Shown here in pieces: positions 26,601 to 38,600 of a DNA stretch of 64,000 nt. A program made the translations under genes and the position numbers. A model generated the notes under the pieces. The model did no database searches, was not told the origin of the DNA, and saw only the letters and a program-made list of their open reading frames with translations. Origin of the DNA: Temnopleurus reevesii. Lineage: Eukaryota; Echinodermata; Echinoidea; Temnopleuroida; Temnopleuridae. The stretch's first letter is position 1. Each line of letters starts with the position of its first letter. The stretch spans positions 29,263 through 93,262 of the forward strand of contig BQKZ01001505.1 of the NCBI GenBank assembly GCA_036244855.1, given 5' to 3'.

Positions 26601-29600
26601 TTGTAGAGATGCCAATCAAAAGAATTTAGAATGTGAGTAATGTAACATCAGGATAAAAGTGAGAAAGAAACTCGACAACAATAACCATACTCTTAGCCAT
26701 TGAAATACACCTAATGCATATTCTGGAATAGCTGGCATTTCAGGTATTGAATTCTGTACTTATCGTGTCAGTATTGCCATTTCACTTTTTCTATCAACCA
26801 ATTCATTTCAATGATCTCTCATGAAAATGTATTTCCATAATTATTGGATTGATTAATGTTGATTATAATGTTGCCTTGTAATATTGTTTCATGAAAATCT
26901 ATATTTCTGATGAAATGAATTAGCAAAATAATTCATGGGAAGGGGCTAGAGGTCCTGGATAAACACATTCTTAAAAGGTGTTGCTAGAAACTTACGATCA
27001 ATTGCAAGTTGCAGTTTATCAGCATGCACCAAAAATCGTTGTTCTATGATCATCTTGTAAAGAGCATAGACCTTGCACGAACGAAAATTGCGCAAGTGAT
27101 TTTATGAGATTATATTCCTCTTAATAAACATGAATACTTATTACTTGATCCTTGTGCCAATGGTTCATTGTATGTTACGTTACACTAACAGATATTATTT
27201 TGTTTTAATGCTTCTATTGTTTTTGTTTGTTCCCAGCAGTGAGCAAATGGATCCTGAGTTTATAGAGATAGATGACCCAGGAGTATTCTATCTAGCTGAT
27301 GTGAAAGATAAGGTGAGTGCAATTATGATCCTCCAAATGTTCAAAAGCTATTTATGAAAATCAAGATCATGATCCTGAAGAAACAGGAAATTAATTATGT
27401 GANGCAGATAGACAAGAAGCCAGGTTTCCTCTCACTTACATTGGCAATACTTCTGTAAGTCATCATCTCATTTGAATCCTCAAAGTTATAGATGAGTTTT
27501 GAAAGATGTGGTGTTTCGGATATTTAATTACTTCGTGAGCTTTGTGAGGTTGAATATGGTGTTGTGGAATATAAGAAGAGAGATATTGTTCATGTGGACA
27601 GATTTATGAACTCATTAAATTTCTCCTAATAAGTTTCCTATCATTTTTATGCTATATTTTCTTTAAAAGATAATGATATCACAAATCTTTAAAAAAAAAA
27701 CACCCAGACAAACCATAAATTCTTGTGACTGAACACCTAAATGCAATACTTGCAAAATCATCTGATTCTGTCATTTTTTTTGTTTACATTTACATTTAAT
27801 TTTAATTTATTTTCTTCCAGATTTCAGATGTAACATTGCTAAATCCAACAGATAGACTGGTTGTAGCTCAGCTCCTTCCCATCTCAGCTTATCAGGACCC
27901 AGCAGGGGCACTAGATCTACTCACAGAAAGGTATTACCAGTCTATTTTAACATGATTCAGAAAATACTGCAGTGATGCCAACCGTTCCTCATTGTGCACA
28001 AGGTCAAAATTAAAATGTTAACATTTTAACAGGTTGACCATATTAGAGAAAACAGGAATTGCATGCTCTTGGCCATTCACATGTGATCTGAAAGTCTTGA
28101 ATTGGCATGGAAGTACACTTCATACCTATTCCGGAATGATTGGCATATCTGCTTATGAATTCTTCTACATATTGTTAACTTTTACTATCGACCAATTCAT
28201 TTTAATGACTTTTTATATGAAAATGTATTCCCATTATCATGGAATGAATTCATGTTGAATGTGATATCGCCTTGTGATAGTCTCATGAAAATCTATATTC
28301 TTGATATTATCAATAGACAAAATTAACCCTGGGAAGGGGCTGGAGGTACTTGATAATAAAATACTAAAAGGATGTTACTACAAACTAACGATCAATTATA
28401 AGTTGCAGTTTTTCAGCATGTGCCAATCAAAATTATTGTTTTATGAGCATCTTGTAAAGAGCGTGAATGAAAATATGCGTATTTTATTGGTATTAATTTG
28501 CAGTTGATTTGCTATTGATGTAAAGTTTATAGCAACACCCCTGATGTGTGATTTTATTAGATTATATAGCTCTTAATAAACATGAATGTTTTTTACTTGA
28601 TACTCATGGCAATGGTTCATTGCTTATTCTCCATGCTACGTTAAAGTAACATATATTATTTGTTATTGTCATAATGTCTCTAAATGTTTTTGTTTGCATC
28701 CAGCAGTGAGCAAATGGATCCTGAGTTTATAGAGATAGATGACCCAGGAGTATTCTATCTAGCTGATGTCAAAGATAAGGTGAGTGCAGCAACGTGTTTC
28801 TAATAATTGAATAATAATTCTTTGCCTTATCCCAACATAGATAAACACTGATTGACAGTGCTTTACCAAGAATGTGTGAAAAAAATCACAGGCATTCTCG
28901 AGTAGGAATTGAACCCACGATCTCCTGATCTATGTTGGGATAAGGCAAGAATTAGTTGTCAATTATTTATCTACCCAACACAAAAATCATTAAATGGATG
29001 TTTCTCATGTCCATAAGATATTCGTAAAAATGTTTATCTGATCATGATCCTGCAGAAATAGGAAATTAATTATGTGATGATTTTTGTTTAAAGATATTGT
29101 ACTTCTGTGTTGTTAGAAATGTAGATAATCCGACCCATGTTATGATTATGAAGGGGTAAAAGTGCCATGCAAGCAATATTCCTGCCATAATGGAATCATT
29201 CAAGTTCAAGTTCAATCCAATACAATTCATGAAAAATATGATAGTATGATTTTTCTTTATTGAAAATCATATATTTTTTCATGAAAATTATAGAGTATTT
29301 TCAAATGTAATTGTGATAATTGTGTTATCCTGATTCTAGCTATTATATGATTGTAAATTCTCTAAAGACAGTTTAGCTCAAATTCATTGATATTCCACTG
29401 CTCACATCGGAGAGTTCAGGCTCTATTCTAAAAAAATTGCTTGAATGTAACAATGGAGGAGATTTTCCTTTTTTTAAATTTATTTATTTTCTTACCTGGG
29501 CGGTGTTTCACCAAGATAAGAAAGACTTTACGCACGACTTTACGTTTGACTGGTACCCCTTCTTGTGGGTGATGGTTCACATTATTACGCGCATTCAGCG

Positions 29601-32600
29601 CAAGAACTGATACCAGTCGATCGTAAAGTCGTGCGTAACTTTATGAACGACTTGGTGAAACACTGCACTGGACTGACTTTCCTTGTATTGCATCATAATT
29701 TGCCATGCATTTTAGCATGGTTGCTACACAAAATATTTAAGCAACATTTTTAATTAGAACTGTGCAGTAAAGTGTCGTAACTCGTTCCTCGACATCTTAA
29801 ACTACTAATCAAATTTGAGAATGAAAATCATTCCCTAATTTAAACATGAAACATTACTTATTGCATTGCCATTTTGTATTCTTCCAGTCATCACCAGGAA
29901 AATGCCTCAAATCCCAGCGAGAAGCAGTAGAGAATCTGATTGGTGTGAAGACCAGTCCAGAGGCTCTCATCGTAGCCATCAAACCCAGGCAAAATGTCAC
30001 CGTTCAGCTGGGGTTTAGACCGACAGATACACGGGAGAGATATTCACTCATCTTAATCAGGTATGTTCTCTCCAAAGACTTTTAGGAATTGAGATAATTT
30101 GTTAGATATTAGCATCCTGTTTCCCATCTAGGCAATTCCACGAAAGTGCCACGTCTGTTTTGACAGTTTCTTGAGAACTGTTCTTTGAAATTTATTAAAA
30201 TTCATTTCGTATGAAATAGATAGTACTTCGAACACACATATCAAATTTCAATGAATTTCAAAGAATAGTTGTCAAGAAATTTGGCGTAACAGACATTACA
30301 CTTTTTGTGGAATTTCCCCTCTGTTAATCATGCTGACATACACATGTTTGATATAATTTCTGCATATGCAGTACGAGTTGAATGTCAACACACCTTCACT
30401 AAAAATTTTGGAGTTTTTATTTGTAGTACTAATGGATCTTTGGGCTTCAGTTTTCAGCAGAATCAGATATTGATGAAAGCATATCTTGATTTTGAGCTCT
30501 TCTTTTTTCTGTAACCTTATCTCGTAATTACGTAATATGGTGTACTCCTTTTTTATGTATTTTGTTATTAATAATCTTTGTTCTCTCTGATTTTTGCAGG
30601 AACAACTTAACAGTGTTGGATGCAGTAGTGGTACAAGGGCAGGGAGGATCAGGAGAGTTACGGCTAAACAACAAACGACCCGGTGCCAATAGTAACCTAC
30701 TCTTTGAACTAAAGAGTAGCCATCTTGTTGACTGCAATAGTAAGTATGATGACTCTATTCAAATATTCTGCTGAAGATGAAGCGAACATACTAACAAAAT
30801 ACAGAGAGTTGGAGGGTCATTGGTCCCCCTCAAGCGAAACATTTTAGCAATAGTTATTCAAATATCTTTGATGTTGTAGACTTCCTTTGGATACCAAACT
30901 AAGTGAAATGAATCATAACATGATACCAAGGTCTTGTCTTGATTATTTTCCCCATTTTTGTTTGACACTTTTACGATACATCTTTTTTTAAAGACGTCTT
31001 TATTCATTTATATTACACTTCTGATACAAATTCTATATTGTCCATCCTCAACTTCCTAGCAAATAATTTAAAAACATTTCATGGAATGTATGAAACACTT
31101 CATACCAGAGGTTAATTAGAGTTCAGTACCTTGCCCATGTCTTTTAAAATGGACATTATAATTTTGCTGGTTCAGTGGGAAAAATATAGGCGAATTTGTA
31201 ATACCACATTTGTCAAATCATATTTAAAGTGCTTATTATCCTTCTTTCTTCTTCCAGAAACATCTCCAAAAGCAAGGAGTCCGCCAAACTTCACAGTGAA
31301 GCGAACATTCAAAATGAAGAATACAGGGCAGTTACCTCTATCCATCGATACATTTCTCATCAATGGGAGACTCTGTGAGGGGTATGGATTCAGGGTCTTG
31401 CAGTGTAGGCCAATGGAGATATTACCCAACGAAACCAGGAGGCTTGATATAGCGTGAGTATATGATGATGCCTTACTCACTATTATGATTGAGATAATTT
31501 TTTATTGTTCATGTCAGATTTTTTTTCTTTTTTTTTGCAGAGTATAAGCCATCATGAAAAGTAAGAACAAAAAGATGGAAACGAAAGACTGCCAGCTGGT
31601 CACAAGATATTATGTTAGATATTGGGAATGGAAATATTAGCTATGATATATATTTAAAGGGAAGTACTGAAATAGATATCATACAGAAGGATTTGGTAGA
31701 AATTGAATTTGAACAAGGAGTACAGAGATAGTAGAGATTCTATGAAATATTGAGCATTTTTGGAAATATGGCACGATGCTTTCTGTTTTGTTGTCTGTCC
31801 ATTCTTCTGTTTATGCATCCAAATTTGTTTGCTGCTTGAGGACTGTTAATAATATCTAATTTGGCATTATAGAGAGCATGCCTAGAATTTACATTATGAG
31901 TGTCGATGTAATATCTTTTCATCAATCTAAATTCATTCATTGTTGTTTCTCCTATCTACAGATTCACACCAGATTTCACTCTCAACCGAGTGACGCGAGA
32001 GCTAGAAGTGGTAGCCTTCACGGGTGAAACCCTCTCCTTCACACTGATAGCAACCCTACCACCCAACATGCTGGCTCCATGCACCGCTGCCTTGCCACGC
32101 CCACACTGGGAAATCCCCCTCCATCTCCTATCAGTGTGTCTCATGGCTCTCCTCTTCCTCGTCATAGTAGCCGTCTCCTACCTCGAGATGGTTCGGTACC
32201 TGGAACCGAACGGCACCACCAAGACCAAGCTGTCGGAGGCTGATCAGGAAGAGATTAATTCGATTAAACCGTTTGATCTGAGGAATATCGCTGGGTTGAA
32301 ACCATCGTCGGTACCGAGAAGTGGGGTTGGAGGCGATAGAGGTGGAGCAGTCAGTTTGCCTGGAGGAGGAGGAGGAGGGGATGGAGGGGGAACAAACGCA
32401 ATGGCAAATGGAAAAACAAAGTCGAGGTATGTTTTTATGTCAAAATGAAAGTTGTACTGATCAATCAATGCCATTTTGTGTTGAATGGGTCACTGTGCCA
32501 AATAATGTCAAGTTTATATGTACAAAAAAAAAAGAATATTCTTAACAAGTTGGTAGCTTTCCAAGCACTTGCCAAACATTCTGGCAAACTCTAGCTTATC

Positions 32601-35600
32601 AAATAGAGATTTGTCAAAATTACATTGCACACTGTTATTAATTAAATGTTTGTAATTGGATGTGACTATTGTATCATCAAATCTAGTACTGTAGACATGA
32701 AACCTATAAAACATTTAATTTGAATACCTGATTCATGAATTTGCTCTGTGTTGTTACTTTCTTTACAGAGCAACAAGTCTTCTGTCTTCGTTAGGTGAAA
32801 AACTGAACATATTTTCAGGGAGTAGATCGGGGTCCAAATCTCGCTCTTCTTCGAGTTCAGTAGCCAACAATACACGACATGCAGAAGGCCGGGGCTCTAT
32901 CGACCGAGAAAAAATCCAAGTGAATAATTTAAGCAGTACTACGACATCGTCGGCTCAAAAAGTGATAAACCGAGTACCCTCTGGTCAAGCTCCTTATACG
33001 ATGCAAGATCGGAAGGGTTCTCGAAACAAAAGAGGTCTCCCGCCAGATTTCGAAAATAATTTGGAATCGGCCCCCATCGGAAAAAGTGAATATAGCAACG
33101 GCAGAGTCTTGTCTAGCGAAATGGTGGACGAGAATCACGTTAACCACGCAGGAGATTATGAGTCGTCTTACCAAAAGCATAGCTCTCGTATGAGAGGGAA
33201 ATTAAACAGCAGAGAGGATGAAACAGAGGTTAAAGATGACGATATTTCATCGACCACGACAGAAGAATCTAATGCAGAGTCAGAGTATTCAGAAAGAAGT
33301 AACAAACAGGTTAGTGTTCATTGTTTGTAAGATTTGGAAAAGTTATTAGGATCACGTATGCTAGTGAATGTTTACGGATAAAGTGTGATCAGAATATGTT
33401 TGCCACAAGGCACACTCTTTATTCTAGAGAGTCTGATGTTGGTATGAAATTCACCACTTTATGACAGTAACAATGAAAAATCATTATTGAGTGAAATGAT
33501 TTGATAATGCCTATTTCAACAATCGTCTTGTTTTCAGCCTGTCTTTTATTTTGTTTGGCATGAGGCAAAATTATGTAATGGAAATCCTCGTAACATGATG
33601 ATAGATTTTGAATACAGCTAAATATAGTTTCAATCTTATTTTTCACAAAATGACCATTGATCATCTTCACATTGATTTGAGATGTCAAATATTTCTTTAT
33701 GACTTCATCCCATTATCTGTATCACAAAAGTATCTAAATGTAGTTCCTGACACTGACTTGGCGTTGCAATGTTAGATTTATTAGTATGAGACTAATTATC
33801 ATTTTACCATCTTGTTTCAGTATGTTGATGACGATGCTAGTCTTAGTGAATCAGGAGTATCTAACGCCCCTACTGATGACCTTGAGGCTGAAGGTCAACG
33901 TCTTGCTGCACAACGATTCAAGAACGTCAAAACCAAGGGAAAGACTCGCAAGGGGTCGTCTAAGTCTAGCTCAAAATCAACATTTCATGGGGACGTCTGC
34001 CGACCAAGGTAAGTTAAGGTTCTTTGGAAGGGAAAAAGACGATAGGAAAATCTATACATTTAGAAACTTTCTAGTAGCACCTTTTAAATGAACAAGTACA
34101 GCCATAATCATTTATCCTGTTAACTTTATGCTTTAAGTACTATATCATTGTTGTACAATACCATGTTATTTCAATTCAATTCAATTCAATTCAATAAATC
34201 AAAGAATAAGACTTATATAGTTTACAAGTAAGATATTACAATGTAAATTACATTGGGACGGTCCCACATGTAGGCAGTGAGACGTACATGGTTATGAAAA
34301 TGCCCTTCTAAAGGATGATAAGCCCTATTACCTGGGATAGCTGTTATTTTGATAGCTTTGTGTTAATACAAAAATACCAAATTGCAAAACATAGTTTCAT
34401 ATTTGTTTTATTCTCAGCACACTGGAACTACCATACACCACAGCTCTGGAAGCAGGACGTCGCCATGACAACTTTGACAAAGAGCCAACCTCGCCGCACT
34501 CCATTGCAGCAAAGGTTGCCGCTAAGGCTACTAAGAAAACTATCAAGGTTCCAAAGTGTAAGTAATTTAAAAAAAATTATATTTACATCCAAAATCAGAG
34601 TAGATATTTTATCAATGTGCAGAGTATTGCCCTCACACATGTCACTGTGAGTACGATATTAGTCATTGAACTGTCAAAAGTAGCAAAAGTTTTCTTTCCA
34701 AGAAATTCAGTTTGGCACCATTATGAATGTTTAATGTCTATAGTACTTGTGACCTTGCTTTATCAAAATCTACTTCAATTTTTAGATGATTGTTTTAAAT
34801 TTAGTTTTTCTGCTGATTGTTTGTGCTACATTTATCTTTATAACTTCAGAGATGGTACATGATATGGGTTTTGTATTCAAAGTATAAATGAAATCAATAT
34901 AGCGAACCGCTGAAGTTGTTTATTCAATAATAGAGAGCTGTGCAGTAAAATGAAGTCAGAAAGAATTTTAGATCCTAGCAGTATTACTGGGACTGAAAGC
35001 TAAAACCCTTTTTGACTTCATATAAATGATATCCTTTTATTTATATAGTTTTATTATCTGCAATCACCAATTTAGCCTCCAAGTCAATGGACAGTGATGC
35101 AACCAGTACAACCAGCAGTGAACCAGACAAGGACTCTCCTCTGCCCTTGTGGGACCAAGCCAAACCAATCCCATCTGGTCCCGGCCACCAGCGCCCCACG
35201 GCACAGACACAACAACCCATCGGATCATCAGCACCACGACCAAGCTCGGCTGCTGCAGGGCTCATAGCTAGACCTATCAGTTACAGCAGTGCGGTGTCAG
35301 GGGCAGCCCAGGGAGAGGGAACGGGCACGACCACGTCTACTACTGGGGGTAGCAAGGCTAGCGGAAAGTCCAAGCTGACCAAGCAGCTGTCGGCGCCGGA
35401 GGAGAAGTCTGCGTTCAGTACTGTTGGGGAAACCAAGCCCAAGAACCCTGGTACGTCATTTCGCATTAGCGTACTCTATTAAAAGAAACTGTGTCCTGGT
35501 CACCAAGTGCGAAAAGCACCAGTACAATGTACCCAGCAAAGACAAATATGTGAAACAACACCATGAAACAACTCTGTTTCTTGACTGCACAAGCTAGGTG

Positions 35601-38600
35601 GAATTTGTCTGTTGCAAAATGCTTTCGATTGATAGTTTATATACACCATGACATTTGAATGAATCCTTGCAATAGCATTGTTAACATGTAGTAAATTATT
35701 ATCTCCTTACAAATTGGCAAAAATAGTGAAGATAGTGAATCTTATTATACACCGATTACAACATTGTTTTTTTTTTTGGTTATCAATCTCATGATTACTG
35801 TATGATTCAATATTTTAGTGAACAGTTATTTTCGTGATTTTGGACCAGTTTGACATTGGCATGTCGCTACTGTCATGTTTTTAACAGTGTTTACACATAT
35901 GAATGTGCATCATAGTGAAATTCGCGAAAATGAATAAAATCCACTGCAAGCATTTTAGATTATATAGTACTGTACTATTTGATACAGTAATACCAAATGA
36001 CATTCATTACCCAGTGTAAGTAGGGTATCGAAAACAGACATTACATTTGGCATTGCATCTTGAAACCTCACAGGAACTATCGGAACGAAACAGAACAAGA
36101 ACAAGAGCCGCTCTGCCGGAGCCACAGTCCAGCAACCTCCCTCATGGAGTCAGAATGGACAGGTGGAGGCCAGTGGAAGCAGCTCAGATACCGGATCATC
36201 GGCAGGACCTGCAAGGTAACAATATCTATTTAGATACCTCTAAGCTCTTTTGAACACAGTACGAAAAAAAAATATGTTGGGATCACTTTTTACTTGTTTC
36301 ACTTTACTATAGGCTCACTTTTCAGAATGTTTAGTGGAACAAGAGACATCAGTTAACAACTGAAATCACTCGTGGGTGGAAGTGATTACAGTGTGTTTGG
36401 CATCATGCAAGTCAGATGTTTCCAGAAGTACAAAACCTTTTTTGAACTTTATATAAACATTTGATATTGATCCCCAACTTATTTTGCATAGGGTATATAG
36501 AACCCTCAAAAACCTGATATACCCACTAAAACATAAGCTGCTTCGAAACCTCGAGAAATATTCAGGAGTATCTTTAAAATTCCGAATGACTTGAATTTAA
36601 CTGACAGTTGATTAATCAACTTGTAGTCACTTATGCGTTGGGTAGTTATGTATAATCTCAGTGTCTCAAGCTCAAGCCCAGGGCACCTAGCTCTAATGAT
36701 GATGGCCAATCCAAACAGCACATTTTCTTTTCTTGTAGTCTTGGTTTAAAGCTACTATAGCAATCAGCAGCCATGCTTACACTTGTCAAATAAGTGAATT
36801 ATCACAAAAATATTTTTATTGTCACTTAGAGTGTACCAAATACAATTCAATAAAGTGTCGGTTTCAGTCACAAGTTCTGCAAGCTCAAAGATGGTTGTCA
36901 TACGTAGGAACATACCCCTTAACAATGTCACCCTCTGATTTTCCTTGCAGTCCCAGTTTCTTAGGTTCATCAGCTAACAAGCTTGACCAGGGATCTGGAC
37001 TCGCCAAGAGCAAGAAGACACCAGCCCCGTCTCAGTTCAACTTTGTTGGAGGTGAGTAGAGCTAGGACACTTTTTATTTCTAATGATGTCTTGCATTAGT
37101 AGCATACAAGAATTTTGTTGTGAACACTGAAATTCTGACTGAATTACATTGACATTGGCTTTCAAAGATTTGTTTTTATCCCTCCCATTATGGATAAGAA
37201 TTGAAATATAGATAAAAACAATTATGAACTTAGTGTGGGACAGCATTGAATGAAATGAGCACAAGTGTTAATGAGCATAAGTGTTATTCAACTGATACCA
37301 TCCAATTTCATGCAAATTTGATGCTTTCTTTATGCATTATGTTGTTATGCAATTTGTTGTTCTTGACTACCTGAAAGCTTGCCCTAGGATTGCCCGACAC
37401 AGCAACAAGTAATGTATGCAAGCTGGGTTCCAAGTATATAAGTCCAATAGTTCCTAACAGATCTTAGGAATACAATTCAAATTTTTTTTAAATCAAAATT
37501 TATTCAACCAATATAGATTAAGAAAGCATAGCATGTACAAATGAGTAGTAACAATAGATTGATTAGGACCATAAGGAAGCAGCAATTTGCTTATAATGCA
37601 AGGCTCCTTTACAAAATAATACCACGTAACTATGGGCATTGACATGATACAAGCTTATATTTGAATCTCTTGGTAAATATTGGTTATTCATTTATTGTAT
37701 AGATGCATTGGGTGCAGCATCCATGTGGGATAACCCAACTACATCTCCACTGAGTGCACCACCGGGACTACCTGCACCAACACAAAACCAAGGTGAGTCA
37801 TTTTCCTTTGAAGTTCAAATTAAATTATAATCAGAGATTGGATGTACTAGTGGCAGCAGTAGGATAAGAGTTGGATGTACTAGTGGCAGCAGTGGGATAA
37901 GAGTTGGATGTACTAGTGGCAGCAGTGGGATAAGAGTTGGATGTACTAGTGGCAGCAGTGGGATAAGAGTTGGATGTACTAGTGGCAGCAGTGGGATAAG
38001 AGTTGGATGTACTAGTGGCAGCAGTGGGATAAGAGTTGGATGTACTAGTGGCAGCAGTGGGATAAGAGTTGGATGTACTAGTGGCAGCAGTGGGATAAGA
38101 GTTGGATGTACTAGTGGCAGCAGTGGGATAAGAGTTGGATGTACTAGTGGCAGCAGTGGGATAAGAGTTGGATGTACTAGTGGCAGCAGTGGGATAAGAG
38201 TTGGATGTACTAGTGGCAGCAGTGGGATAAGAGTTGGATGTACTAGTGGCAGCAGTGGGATAAGAGTTGGATGTACTAGTGGCAGCAGTGGGATAAGAGT
38301 TGGATGTACTGGTGGCAGCAGTGGGATAAGAGTTGGATGTACTGGTGGCAGCAGTGGGATAAGACTTGGATGTTCAAGTGGCAGCAGTGGGATAAGATTT
38401 GGACATAAGGGTGCCATTGAGGAGACATTCAATTAGTGCACTGTAAAAGCAAATATATTCGTGAATTCACTGTATTTCAGACATATTTACATATTAGCTG
38501 GTTGTCATTTTCACCTTTTTATAGATTTTGTCACACAAGCCTATAGGCACTATGATGAATGAAGATTTTAGGAAATTCATGATCACGAAATAAACTTGCT

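Noticed and set aside
26452..28779. True tandem duplication of exons 16-17 lengthening the protein
   Set aside because: Although the phases would allow it, the differences are all synonymous and a truncated exon 15 lies at the N junction.
37841..38405. CRISPR-like regular repeats
   Set aside because: The units are directly contiguous without unique spacers, and the genome is animal.
37815..38432. Minus-strand open frame of 205 codons with 11-residue repeats
   Set aside because: It is a by-product of a 33-bp intronic minisatellite; there is no start context, similarity or splice signal to support translation.
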